Shown: one piece after another, positions 37,443 to 50,277 of the stretch
Numbering within the stretch: position 1 is the first letter of the stretch
How the letters are laid out: each line of letters opens with the position of its first letter
DNA from: Atrina japonica
Lineage: Eukaryota; Mollusca; Bivalvia; Pterioida; Pinnidae
Assembly: GCA_030159075.1 (NCBI GenBank)
Contig: BROG01000644.1
Coordinates: 186,001-250,000, forward strand
Length of the DNA stretch: 64,000 nucleotides
Reading direction: 5' to 3'
Program-made: the position numbers and the translations under genes
Notes under the pieces: model-generated
Told to the model about the DNA's origin: nothing
Database searches by the model: none
Seen by the model: the letters and a program-made list of their open reading frames with translations, nothing else

Positions 37443-39275
37443 TGACCGGCGCCGATCGCCGTAATCAGTTAAGAATTACACAAAAATAAACAGTGCTTCA
37501 TTTGATCAGTAAACCTTAGTTACATAGCGTAACGAATCCCTATAATATATATATCGTTAGAAAGAGAATAAATTTTATTTTCTAATCATATGCATGTTTT
37601 GTATATTATTGTTGATTTTCCTTTAGAAATCTTGAGTTGAAATCAAAATTATTCATAATACACGCCGAGATCACCATGTAACCATTTTCATCACATTGTT
37701 TAAACGCGCGTTGTGTTTGACCTCGGAAGCGAAAGGTTAAAACCTTATCAATATTCATGAAACTTCACAGCCAATCAGGTGACATGTTTACCTTTGCATC
37801 AATACCCGTGTTTTACCTGTACCTTGATTAATTACGAAGTTTCAACACCTGAAAGTTTACCTGATTTGGAATGAAAAAATATCGGGTAAGTCCATAAAAA
37901 CACACATATATCAATAAAAAAAAGAGATTCTGACTTTTATTTTGGTGTAATTCACTAGTTTCCACGTGGAAAATTACCCGTCGCATGTGACCCGCTAAGT
38001 AGGTCATGTTCATTTCATAAAAAATATGCAAAGCGTCGGTTTGGGCGCCATTTTGAATTTCTTTACGATAATTAAGTAATAGTACTTTCAGCACGTTACA
38101 ACGATCGGATACAACGTCTATTTCATATTATGATCGCTAAAAATAATAAAATTGAATAATTATCTTCACAATTATTTTCTTTTAATGTAGTTTGAGGTTC
38201 AATTTAAAGCAACTGACGCGTGTTTAAAACGAAATCGTCTCTCGAACGACTAACAGTTTGGGTTTCACGTGAAACGAACTGAATTACACCTAAACGTCTA
38301 AATACTTGTTATAATTTACAATCTTTGATAAAATATATGATGTGTATGATTGCTTAAATCACGTTTACTATCGTTAAATGTGCTGGTGAGCGAATATCTC
38401 TTGGTCTATATCTAGAATATTACATCGATATTTTGTAATGGCTGTTGATCGAAATACTGCTTGCACAGGATTGTATGCAGGCCCATAAATTCAAGATTTT
38501 GTCTTGTTACAACACTGACTGTCATTGTTATAAACCTTCAATAAAGTCAATATTTTAGGGTTTAATAGGGTAGGGATTGAGAATAGGGAACCCCTGCCCA
38601 TTTTTTTTTTAGTTTTGGACTTTAAAATTTTCATGAATGAAAAGGGGGTTTGTTAATGTTGTTTAAATCTTGATTAAGTTCACAAATATATTATTCAGAG
38701 TAAGTCCATATTTCCGGGTTAACATGCAAGGAAGGGGTGTTGAGAAACACTGCCCTTTTTTTTTTTTAGTTTTGTACTTAGAAAAATTTTATGATGAAAA
38801 ATGAAAAAGGAGTGTAAATATAGAATCTGTGTTGTTTTTAATTTTCATTAGTCTAAATCTAGAAATAATGTTTTATTTAGAATGACACAGGGAGTCAGAT
38901 ATAAAGATGTCCTTTGTATTAACACGTAAAATTTTGGTGAATAAATTTGTACATTTAAACGGAAACAACTCACATGAAGGAGGGGGGGGGGGGGGGTAAT
39001 ACATTTTTTCTTATTTTTTATGATAAGTGAATTTAAGTCTGAGATGGTGTAGTTGGGCTTGCAAGTTAATTTCTCTTCCCTTTTCACAATTTATGCCTGA
39101 TTTAACAAAATTATTCAACTTGATTTTCATAATTTCTGATCAAATTATGTTACATGTAAGTCCTAGAATATATAGCACAGATGAAAAGTGGGGTGGTTTT
39201 GACATATTGCATTTTCTATGCGAGTTTTCTATGAGATTTAATCATTTTTATTTTTATTTTTTAGATAAATCTGTG
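37115..39275. other. Non-coding, repeat-containing spacer
   Basis: Contains a (GA)n tract at 37364-37439 followed by a CpG-rich segment (GACCGGCGCCGATCGCCG), three CACGTG or similar E-box palindromes (37965, 38267), and two diverged copies of a segment with TTTTTTTTTTAGTTTTG (38608 and 38760). A G run lies near 38983-38997. An acceptor-like TATTTTTTAG at 39255-39264 lies just before the next ORF. Confidence 0.5.
37364..37439. repeat. (GA)n microsatellite
   Basis: About 38 GA repeats without interruption. Confidence 0.95.
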
Positions 39276-42200
39276 ATGGCTGGAAAATATCTTGGACCCT
39301 ATACCAAAGCATGCGGTCTGTCAATAGCAGACTTGGACAAAAATGAAGTTTCTTCAGTTGAATGTTTACAAAATGGACTGATATTAGAACTTAAAGCTCA
39401 TCTAGGAAGTGCTCGCCATGTGCTGTCTGTCCTCCAAGCATTAGATGTGAGGTTCAAATGTACAAATACCAATGCATTTGAGCGTAAATTACAGAGACTT
39501 AGTGAGAAGAAGAAGAAGCTAGCTAGTAAGAAGAAAGTGAATGGCTACAATTCTGTCAAGGATTTACTGGATGAGAATTTTGATCCACCCGTAAAGTCAA
39601 CCCAGCTAAGAATCCTAAATTTACAGGAGGCTAAAACTGATGCAAATAATGAGATACTGCAGGACTTAGTTGTGGAGGAACCAAGTATACGGTGTGAAGA
39701 TGGAGCTGATAGTAATGAACAAGCTACATGTATATTACAAGTAACTCCATTACGTAAACAAAGAGAGGAGACAAACAAGGAATCGAACTTTCTCCAGTAT
39801 GAAATTGAGAAAAAGAAAAAGATGCTTGACAGAATTAATAATGACATAACCAGTGCCCAAGAAAGACTTGTACAGATTAATAAAATGATTGGACATTATT
39901 CAGTAAAAAATGTAAATAAGAGAGATGAAACCAGCAGGAAAAACCTACATTCTTTACGAGAATCTCAAAGAAGAAATATTCAGTTATTACGACAGATTGA
40001 GAAGTTTGAAAAACAGAGCAGTACTGACCTGGAGAAAATCAAATGCCTGCAAAATAGGATCTGTAATCATGTCGAACTTTGTGAACAATACAGAAAGACA
40101 GAGAATATATTGAAAAGTGCTGAGAAGAAAAAGGTAAATGCGCAGAAGATGGCAAGCTACTATAAGAATTCTGCCAAGAAACTGAAGGCAAAATGTGCAA
40201 GTTCCAGTCAGGAGAACAATAAAGACACAAACAGAGAGAATGAACAGGAAGTGCAGTACTTACAACTGGAAGTTGACAGACTGAGTGACATACTGCAGAA
40301 TACTGTTAAGACAAAGTCAAAGGATGGATCATTCTCAGATAACATCAGACTGTGTGTACTGGGACTGACCGGACTGGAAGTTGCAAATGAGAAGGTTTTC
40401 CCCAGTGATAATGGCTGTATCTAAGCACTTGTTTGGAAGAGATTTTTCAAAAGAAGACTTGCCATCCAGCAAAACTATAAGATCAGTTATTGATGAAGGA
40501 CATTTCATGGCAAAGTCCTATATTGCAGAGAAACTGTCTGATACTGCCAGCTGGGGTCTCAACCGTGATGGGACAACACGGAAGAAACACAAGCTTCTGG
40601 ACACGTCAGTCACACTGGCATCTGGAGATGTTATAAGCTTGGGCTTCACAAGAGTTCATAAAGAAACAGCTGTGGCTATAAATGATACAACAAAAGAACA
40701 CATTACAGAGTTAGCTCAGCTTCATTCTAACACACTGAACAATCCCAGCCTGGAAGATGTAACTGCAGACGACTTTGTCCGCTCTTCATTACAGAAGCTA
40801 GCTTTTCAGCATGAGTGATAGGGCAGCGAATGAAAAGAAGGCTAATCAGTTACTGACAGACTGGCGAAATGATGTCCTGCAACAATGTGATGGCAACAAA
40901 GATGAGATTTTACAGTTTTACTGCATGGCACATGTCCTTCTAGGTTTCCATACCTATGCTGTCAAGGAGCTGCAGGTATTTGAAAAAGATATTGGACCCC
41001 TGGGAAGAAGTAGTCTCAAGACTTTTGAACACTGGAAGGACAAAGGGTCAGTTGTCGAGAGAGTTTGTCGTACAGTGTCTGAGGTTTTTGGACCAGCTGG
41101 TGACCATCATGGCGCTCGAGATCTGTGGGAGGCTTTCTGCGCATCAAATGGAGTCAAGTCATTAATTGGAAATTATAGACACAATCGTTTCAATGCATTA
41201 TTTCAAACTGCAGCAGAAATTCTGGTACAATCGACAAGACTTTATTGTCATATTAGAATCAATCAAATTGCCAAATTTGTTGTTGAAGTCTGTGTTGGCC
41301 GATTTGAAATGTGATTGATAGCTGTTCTCTTGCAGTGTTTAGGACTTTTTTACATAAAGTTGACTGGGCCATTTTGGAATTTGGTTGCCAACTCAAAAGT
41401 ACCATACTTACACTTATATGAACATGTAGCGCACAAATAGACAGTATGCTATCCAGATGCGAAACTGAACCTGCTGAAATTCTGACCGCGACTCATCATT
41501 GGAGTCAAGACGATCAGGCTTCTGTAGCTTCAATTCCACATAGACAACGTATAGCAGATGTTGTATTTTTGGTCCCCGAGAAGCATAGAGAACATCTGTT
41601 TGATAGTGTAAAAAGAGTTGCCAGAGGAATGAAAGGGACTGTTGCTAAACAACTGACTGATTTTCTACCAGGTGGAAGATTTTTTCAAAAGCTCCATCAG
41701 AAACTGATCTCAAGAGAAGCAGCTTTGCACAGGTCACTAATCTTGGATGTGAGCATCACTTTGGAGATCTGGACAGCAGTCAGAGGCGACGCCCCAGTGC
41801 AACATTACACCATCATTCTTCTGTTCAGCTTATCAAAAGAAACAGGTCAAAAATGATGAAGTGGCTGCAGGAAATGGACCCAGAGAAGCAAAAAAAACTT
41901 ATGATCTCTGCAAGAAAAGGAGGTAAACCCTGCGCGAGCTACACATTCATAGGGAAAAGAGTGTCCTTTCGGAAATAAATGAAGGAATTAAAAATTGTGA
42001 CAAAAAGAGGAAAAGTGAATGTGGAAATGAACAGCAACCGATATCACGTCGAAGGCTCAATATAAGTGAGGGATGAGACCATCATAGAGCAACCCGACAT
42101 TTCAGATGTGAATGTGAATGACTATGTTGCTATAGCTTATGATGACAATTGGTATCCTGGGGTTGTTTATAAACAAAAAGGGATGATATGCATATTGAAG

Positions 42201-42319
42201 TCAACTTTATGTGTCACACACATCGTGCTGGTATATATCGGTGGCCTCAACGAGAGGACATTCAAACTGTTGAGGCTAGCTACATATTAAAGAATGGATT
42301 TATACCAGAGTGTGGTTAA
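39276..42319 (+). pseudogene. Transposase-like gene: coiled coil, RNase H-like CxxH core, Tudor/SH3-like tail; about eight frameshifts
   Basis: Segment 39276-40395 is intact: MAGKYLGPYTKACGLSIADL, then a Lys-rich region and a long coiled coil (about residues 170-350). After a shift near 40.39 kb the frame continues with GLNRDGTTRKKHKLLDTSV (possible first catalytic Asp). After one near 40.81 kb comes SDRAANEK (possible second Asp, like TDNAAN of hAT) and FYCMAH, a CxxH motif. Further shifts near 41.32, 41.42, 41.70, 41.94, 42.06 and 42.19 kb are needed to read NLGCEHHFGDLDSSQRRRPS (Glu candidate) and finally DYVAIAYDDNWYPGVVY and RWPQREDIQ, a Tudor/SH3-like end before TAA. Similar multi-domain proteins of unknown name are common in invertebrate genomes as I recall them. 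Transposase assignment is inference from motif order. Host exons nearby have no frameshifts, so decay rather than poor assembly is likely. Confidence 0.6.
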
Positions 42320-43008
42320 ATTCTGGACGCTTATAGAGCTGATCTATGATGATTTTAGAAACATACATTTTAAATGAAATTAAGGTAATTATTGCACATC
42401 CGACTCAACTTGTGTATACGATGAACATTGTTCTACATAAAAATGAATAATTTTAAGAATCACTTTGGAACAAAAAAAAAGGTTATTATACAGTTTAATT
42501 ATAGTCATTGATACATGTATATATTTCTCTTGTGATATATATCATACTTTATATAGTATGTGACATCTGTTATGTTTTGTTGAAATGGATGTTTCATTTC
42601 AATGTATTATATTTGACTAAAAACTTTTTTTTTTGTAATGAATTGTAATTTTTTCATAGTTGCATGCTAGATAACACAAATCTGAGTGTAAAATTGGATT
42701 CCTGACACATTTTTCCATCTAGGTACCAAGTTTCATTGGAATCTGATGAAAAATAAGGGAAATAAGATAAAAAATGTGAAGAAGTCTGTGACGCTGGGTC
42801 CGTCGCGGCGCGCTAGCTTATAATGAGCTATATAGGCTGATTCTTTCTTAAGAATGACATAAATTCTGAAACTTCAAAATGCTATAACTTTGGTTCTACT
42901 GGAGATATTAACATGAAATAAAGAGTATTTTTCTCAGCTCAATGAGATCTATTTGATGAAGATGTTTGTGTTTAATTACACTGAAATAAAAAAATCACCT
43001 ACTGTTGC

Positions 43009-43073
<65 letters not shown>

Positions 43074-44695
43074 ATTTTAGGGAATAATACATGTACTTCA
43101 GTCTGTATTCATTTACATTTCAATTGTGATTGACAGTTATGAGGTAAATTAAAAATGCTGCATTTTTATATTGTAGCTATCTGAATGAAGAGATTTTGAT
43201 TACTGTGCAGGGGCAGAAAATACCTTTTTATAAGTATCTTCACTGCAATGGATATACTGAAAGTTGTGGTGATTAGGATGCATAGTCCTGCTGTCAATGG
43301 GATACAGAAGGTTGGAAGTGTGTATTGCAACAAGGTTATGATTTTGTTGAAGATAAGTCTGGTTCCCAGACGACATTGTTGTAAAATGGGCCAGTTGAGA
43401 TTCTGTAGCATCTTATTAACCGAGCTTGTGTTGTGGAACTTGTTTGTGACATATCCACCCACTACAAAGAGAACCTAATTAAACTAAGTTCTGAGTGATT
43501 ACTGTAGATTTCAATGGAAATATAAATTCTCAAAAAAAGGATCGAGGAAGTGTCTGACCAGGTTCAGTTAGTAGATTGAATCGCCATGTACGCTTTTCTC
43601 CTGTTACACTACAGGTACACCATGTCTTTGTATCTGGTTGGTAGTTTATAAGTAGGCCTATTAATTTTGGATCCAAGTTTTTCACATTCACAGGAAGCAG
43701 ATGACAAAATAAACTGAACCTTTTACAACAATCAAAATCAAGATTTTAAACATGGATTCAGCTTATGTTTTTTTATTAACTATAGCCAACCAAATCGTTG
43801 TGCGAATACAGTAAATACTGAATAGAAAAGTTCCTCAGTTCCATGTTGGCCTACTTCATTTACTTTACATGTAGGCTAGGTTAAAACCACTTCAGGCACT
43901 TGTCCCGCGAAAAGTCTCGGGACTTTTTTAAAGCTAAAATGAAATGATCTCCAAGTATTACTTTTCTTATTGTCAGTATGTCACAGACAGTCAGTTTCTG
44001 TAATACTAGGCCTAATAGGCTTATTCTCAACTTTGTGCGTTTGTTTATTCTTTTCATGATTCAATATTTCAATTTTAATACACAGATTGTATTCATTGCA
44101 GGTGTTATTTTCCTTATTTTGTATTACTCCGTTGCAAATAACACTGACATTTTCCAGAAGATACTTACCTGTCTTTATCTGACGATGAACTAGTTCCAGG
44201 AGTATCCATAAAGACTGATTGTAATGCAAGACTCGTGCAAAACGATATATTCGTGATAATTTCGCGCCTTCTTTCTTGTGTATTGAATATGACGTCATAT
44301 AAAAAACTGTAACCGGAATCCGAACCCGATCTAATGATGTCAGAAAACTGTGGTGCAATTTTAAGTGTCGAGCATTGAATATGTCGATATGTCTAATATA
44401 CTCTTCAATATAATGATAGATAGATAGATAGACAGACAGACAGATAGATAGATAAAAAAAAGCCATTGTCATTGTCATGCCTCTACGCGACACATCGAAA
44501 AACAGGCGCGGTGAGATATATAGGCTTTTAGATAGACAGAATGACTGAAAAATCTACTTGAAAGGGGAAATATTATCCATGTCTGTTAAAAATTCTTTTC
44601 GTAGCAATTAATTTTTGTTTTGATACTTACAGTTAAGATAATATAACTAAAGACATAAAATAACTTACACAAGTGTTGACCTAACAATTATTATT
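42320..44695. other. Non-coding spacer
   Basis: No gene seen. It includes a CpG-rich patch (CCGTCGCGGCGCGC, 42800), a (GA)n tract at 43010-43070 and a (GATA/GACA)n stretch at 44416-44455. Open frames across this stretch lack splice context and similarity. Confidence 0.5.
43010..43070. repeat. (GA)n microsatellite
   Basis: About 30 GA repeats. With 37364-37439 it brackets the transposase-like gene in the same orientation. Confidence 0.95.
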
Positions 44696-44703
44696 TTGAA
44701 GTT

Positions 44704-44840
44704 TTTTGTACGGTTTGGTGGTCCCAGGGTGTCGTAGACGATTCGCAACAAATCCAGACAGATTCGTACCAGTCGCAGACACTGCCCGGCAGGAATACGA
44801 TGTAGGCATGTTGTCTGCCCGAAAATTCGAACGATCTGTT
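44704..44840. mobile_element. Fragment related to the fold-back element
   Basis: GTACGGTTTGGTGGTCCCAG, GGTGTCGTA, AATACGATGT(A/G)GGCATGTTG and GTCTG(C/T)CCGAAAA recur in the right arm of the element at 46338-46430. Confidence 0.6.
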
Positions 44841-45154
44841 TGGTCTAAAAAGCGGATTTGTCTTTATCCCCCAGGGTTTCCGGAGATTTGTTTTGGAAAT
44901 CATACGGAGTTTAAAAGCAGTTATTTGACATTACATTGTACCAGCTCTATATAAATCCCAGCAGGCTTTATATATCGCTGATTTTACATAGAATATTTAA
45001 GGGATGTCATTTCTCGGGATAAGTTACGACAGATCGTGGTAAAAAATGCTGAAATTACTGAAAACACCGAATACAAGTTGATGGTACATCGTTATCAAGT
45101 ACCAGGGGCATAGCTAAAAACTCAGCCAAACTTCCACTCTACGGGGTATGTAAT

Positions 45155-45578
<424 letters not shown>

Positions 45579-45799
45579 TGGGCAAAAAATAATAATAATA
45601 ATTCTGTCGCCACAACCTCTTCGATTCTCACCTACGGCGAAAAACGCAGAAGACGCACGATTTAAAAACCCATGCGCCCAGTTGTGACAAAGGCTTAAGC
45701 AAAAATAATGTTAACTAAAAAATTCGACAAGGAGTCGGGGATGGAGTGGAACTTAATGTCCCAGTCGGTCCAGGGCAGGTGATCCTCCCCGGTAAAGCC

Positions 45800-46885
45800 T
45801 AGTCCACAACAGCCTTTCGACAGCTGTACACCTGTCTACGAACATTTTTGAGGAAAAGAAATGGCTTCCGTACGACAGCCTCAAGACCTCCGTACAAATT
45901 CGCAAAGCCGCAGGGCTTTCGCAACGTCGCAAACTATATTTTCGACATACACATTTTCTTTGCGATTTATGCAGTTCGGCTGCCTCGGGACACGCGAACA
46001 CTTTTCGTACGATTTTAATTGGTTCTGCAGTCAAAAAGACTTTAATATTTGACTTGCGAAAGCTTCACAGCAATAGCAAGATTCACGATTACCTTACGGT
46101 TGTCTTGCGTTTTATTCCGAGACTGCTGCAAAATCTACATTAGCAAAATAACCATACAGTTGCAGCGCGATTGCCATCCAGTAAAAAGGTAGATCCGCTC
46201 TATAGACCAAGCACACTTTCGAGTTTTCAGATAGACAACTATGCTCGCATCGTATTGCTACCGTGTAGTGTCTACGACTGGTATGGATTTGTTGCGAATT
46301 GCCTTGTTCACACCAGCCTTGCAATTTGTTTGAACGTACGGTTCGGTGGTCCCAGGGTGTCGTACCAGTCTTAGACGCTGCACGACAGCAATACGATGTG
46401 GGCATGTTGTCTGTCCGAAAACTCGAACGGTTTGTTTGGTTGGAGCGGATTTGCCTTTGATACTCGATGGCAACCGCACGACAACCGTAAGGCTATCACG
46501 CGACAACCATACCAATTATGTGCAGTTGCAGTAGGTTTCGCTGCAGTCTTGGGATAAACACAAGACAACCGTAAGGCAATCGTGCAATTGCCGTGAGGAT
46601 TTTGCAAGTCAAACGTAATGGTTTTTTTTTTTTTTACTGCAGAATCAACTAAAATCGTACGACAATAATGCTTGTGTCTTGCGGCAGTCGTGCGCCTGCC
46701 CTGCGAACTGCATAATTGCAAGAAAATCGCAAAGAAAATGTTCATGTCGAAAATTTAGTTTGCGACAGTCCTGCGGCTTTGCGAAGTTGTACGGATGTCT
46801 TGAGGCTGTCGTACGGAACCCACCCACTTCCACCCCCCAAAAATGTTAGTAGACGTGCACGGCTGTCGTAAGACTGATGTAAAAT
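45800..46885. mobile_element. Fold-back (long inverted repeat) element, about 1.1 kb
   Basis: The left arm (about 45800-46281) is repeated inverted as the right arm (about 46362-46885). Paired landmarks are TTCCGTACGACAGCCTCAAG / inverse near 46800-46818, ACATTTTCTTTGCGATTT / near 46725, CGTACGATTTTA / near 46650, TTACGGTTGTCTTG / near 46565, and CATCGTATTGCT / near 46390. About 80 bp separate the arms. CpG-rich. No transposase inside; the overlapping open frames are arm translations. Confidence 0.75.
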
Positions 46886-46889
46886 AGTC

Positions 46890-47900
46890 TTAAGGCATCA
46901 TTTCACCGAATACGATCTGGAAAAATATCACGCGACTACGAGCGATTATGATCGAGGTTATGTTTTCCCGTAGTTGCTGGCAAAATTCGTGTGACCTAAA
47001 CCCATTTTTTTCTGTATACGCTCTATGTTCGATGTTATCTCGTTCGACTTTCGGTGTGTACGCTCTACTTGCGTCCCATGCGCTCTGTAGACGCTCTACT
47101 TGCGTCAATCTACTCGATCTGATGCGATCTTAACACGACCAAGGCTCGTGCTGCTCAAACAATCTGCAACATAGCGTCGATCTCTCGGCGATCTATCCTC
47201 GCAAGTGCGCGACCTCGGCCGATCAAGGCTCAATCTTGGCCGATCTAGCTACATACAAGTTGCAACATACCCTTGATCAATACAATTTAGCTTGTGATAT
47301 AAATGTTCTAAACTCGTTCTGTATGCACGATTCTCGATCTTTTCTAGACAGATTGTCGCCTGAGCTACGTGCAAATTTGTCACGATCGCCCGAATTTGCA
47401 TGCGACCCACTGCGACTATATAAAAAGGCCCGGCGATCGGTGGCCGGCCATCAGTTTTTGACCAGGGACAACGTGGACCCAATCGCTCTGCATCACGCTA
47501 TGTTATTACAACACATTTTGCAGTTGCCCTGCAACTGCAACAAGACTATCATTATGCTAACCATGCTCCTCCCTCATTACGGAACTGAGGCTGGGAAATG
47601 AAGTTACCTACCGGACATATTCCCGTATGCACCCGGAAATGTTTAATGAACTGTTGGCTAGGGTGGGCCCCATAATTGCTAAGAGGAAGAACAAGACGTG
47701 ACCAACCGTCGACCTGCGGCGACAAGCCACGTTCTGAGGAGATTGCTGCTCGGTCTTCCGGGAAGATTTCTCGGTGAAATGACCCCTTTACGCACCGGGC
47801 TTTGCGGCATAAATTGGCCGACTATTTTGGAGAGTTTTTAGCGAATGCGATGTATATGCAACTCTCCTTTATCATTGAAAACTGACTGAAAAAATTGTCG
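46890..47900 (+). mobile_element. CpG-rich segment with possible PIF/Harbinger transposase fragment
   Basis: Open frame 47236-47601 (121 codons) is unrecognised. In another frame 47585-47701 reads LRLGNEVTYRTYSRMHPEMF, then NELLARVGPIIAKRKNKT and a stop. That resembles the conserved lead-in of HARBI1-like nucleases (R.Y.RM.PE.F..LL..VGP.I.K). The DDE residues are not present. The base composition differs from the AT-rich surroundings. Confidence 0.4.
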
Positions 47901-48560
47901 AGTTTTTCATAGAACAACATAAACAACAACATCAAAACAATCAAAAACACCAAAGGTTTAGCTTCCTACGCCCCTGGGTCAATGTACACTTGATATTGCA
48001 GGTTAATTTCAACAAAGGGATTCAGCAGAACTGAAAAAGGGTTATTTCTTGTATTCCTTTAAAGATAAATCTAAGTCCTGCATGAATCACGCTATTTTCT
48101 ATTTAAAATACGCGCAATTACAAAACACTCCACTCATTTTTTTCATATATCATTTGTTATATCGCTTGTGTGTACTAATTATGTACATCTACATACGTAA
48201 ATAGTACCAAGATGTTAAATTCATTATGCTGTAAGTGTTATGACTTTTATAACACTGGACCGGCTTCATAGATATCAATTTCCATAGGCGTAGGAACCGG
48301 GAGGCACTTTCTACACTTATAAATTTTATTTTATATAAGCATCAAAAAAGGCTTCCCAGAACTTTTAAATTAGGCCCACCAAAATTTTTCGAGCCTTGCT
48401 ACGCTCGGCGAAAACAATTATATACTATTTTCTTACTCTGGATCAAACCAGTCTTTGTCTGTGTATCTTGGATTTAATGGACTTGGACTACTGACTTTGT
48501 ATTATGTGTTGTTCTTACCCTACATATCGGTAAAGATATTTTCGTTTGACTATTTTCTCA
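47901..48560. other. Non-coding spacer with repeat fragments
   Basis: Fragments of one family occur as CTTCCTACGCC(C/A)CTG at 47968 and 49406 and inverted as GGCGTAGGAACCGG at 48288, with CTACGCTCGGCGAAAA at 48400. No gene seen. Confidence 0.45.
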
Positions 48561-48567
48561 GCATGAA

Positions 48568-48757
48568 GGGACTGAGTGGTCAGAGCACCCTGCTTTAAAT
48601 CCTGACGTCCCTCGCTTCCTGTCAGCGCAAGTTCGAGTCTCGCCGGAACCTAAGCTTATTGTTGTGAGAAAGTTTCCCAGTTTACTTGTGGGAGGCCGGT
48701 GATCTCTTCCTGGGTACATTGTAACCGGGTTCTCTTGCTTGTACAGGCTCCCAAATG

Positions 48758-48849
<92 letters not shown>
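48568..48849 (+). mobile_element. tRNA-derived SINE with (TA)n tail
   Basis: GGGACTGAGTGGTCAGAGCA is a clear A-box region and GCAAGTTCGAGTCTCGCC a clear B box. Then come GTGAGAAAGTTTCCCAGTTT, ACTTGTGGGAGGCCGGTGAT and CTCTTCCTGGGTACATTG, and about 45 TA repeats (48760-48849). It is the best preserved plus-strand copy and the reference for the other copies in the window. Confidence 0.8.
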
Positions 48850-48855
<6 letters not shown>

Positions 48856-50217
48856 GTTTTTATTAGATGAATAAAACACCATCCCTAATGAAATATTGTA
48901 TGACAATTAATCCAGTAATTAAAATTATGTGAAGTAATCAAAGACAACGTGTCCCTAAAGTTTATAAAATAGTTGTGAAACCCTTATTTGTTATAAAAAG
49001 TATCGGAAAATTAAAATCAAATTTCCCATTTTTTTACACCTCGCTCTGCACGGCGAATAAATTTTAAATGTACACCTACCCGTACTTTGAATTCTCAGTC
49101 TATTTTTGATGTCACTAAATTAAACACAAATTTCCATTTTTTTTTTTTTTTGCATCTCGGTCCGCTCGAGAATAAATTTTACATTTACACTATTCCAAAT
49201 TTAAATCATCAGACTGCTTTTCATGATGTATGTATTGCATCACAATTAGGTATAATTTTATGCCACCAGCCCAAAACATCCACCTTTTTTTTTCTACATC
49301 CACCACTGTTGATAATCAAAAGGCACATGAGATTTGTTTTCCTGGGAAACCCGCTTTCAAAAAAAAAATAACATAAAAAAAATGCCCCCTCCCACTTTTG
49401 ATTTGCTTCCTACGCCACTGATTTCCTATGTGACAGTGTCGGTATCCTTCCATTACGACAGTGTCGGTATCCTTCCATTACATCATAAACAGCTCATGTG
49501 TCATGACTATCAATCATTTTGGTCTGAAGATGAGTATCCAGTAGTACACATACATGTAGACCTACGTGTTTTTGTGTGTGTAACATGTTCCCGGAAACGT
49601 TCATGGCCGGCCAAACTTTCAAAGATTATCGGACGATTCTTGTCAAATAAAGTCACGTGGAACAACACAGAGACTAGTGTCCTTTGAACGCTTTAACTTA
49701 AGCCCCGTTCACACAATCAAATATTTCTTTGTCAAAGTCCGACAAAGAAAACTTCGTCAAAACTGCTATTTCTAAGATTCACATTATCTTCTAAAATTCA
49801 AAACTTATATTTTAAAAAGTGTGATTTGAAATTTTTAATCTTGATGTTGAATTTTCACGAAATGACGTTCACTTCACTAGATCTAGTTTATTCTGACATG
49901 TATATGACTGAGTCGTCCAAAAAAAAAAAAAGAGCACAAAGCACAATTCATAAATGCGCGCCCCACCTACAAAACGGATACAGTTTAGTAACGGAAATCA
50001 TCGAGTTTGTACGGCGTCGGGTTCGCGTATCGAATAACCTCTGCGTAAAATATTATTATGAATCTTCTTTTATATCTATGAATTATTCTATAAATAAATG
50101 CCTTGAATATATGAAATAATTTATAAAACATAGTTAGCCAAGATTTTCTGGTTTGCCAATTTTATAAACAATCCCTTGGTTTTGAGAGTATTACACCGTC
50201 TTCGATGACGAGTCTGT
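48850..50217. other. Non-coding region upstream of BTF3
   Basis: No exon recognised. A 31-bp tandem duplication containing GACAGTGTCGGTATCCTTCC lies at 49432-49494. The last 300 bp contain CpG-rich pieces (AATGCGCGCCCC, 49953) and would include the BTF3 promoter. No TATA box is obvious at the expected distance. Confidence 0.45.
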
Positions 50218-50277
50218 CTCTTTTTACGGCGGCCATTGCAGACCTCGTGGGTCTTCATTTTCTCGATCAAATCCAAG
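50218..50277 (+). promoter_or_regulatory. BTF3: BTF3 non-coding first exon with 5'TOP-like start
   Basis: CTCTTTTT (50218-50225) followed by ACGGCGGCCATTGCAGACC is a typical terminal-oligopyrimidine start. The segment ends CCAAG|GTATTTC, a plausible donor. It has no ATG, so translation starts in the next exon. Vertebrate BTF3 and other translation-machinery mRNAs are of the TOP class. The exact start site is inferred. Confidence 0.5.

Noticed and set aside
43981..44493. 170-codon minus-strand open frame
   Set aside because: No recognisable domain, includes a (GATA)n stretch read as LSIYLS, and there is no splice or promoter context.
46112..46745. Overlapping open frames of 67-124 codons
   Set aside because: They lie within the arms of the fold-back element, and mirror images occur on the other strand.
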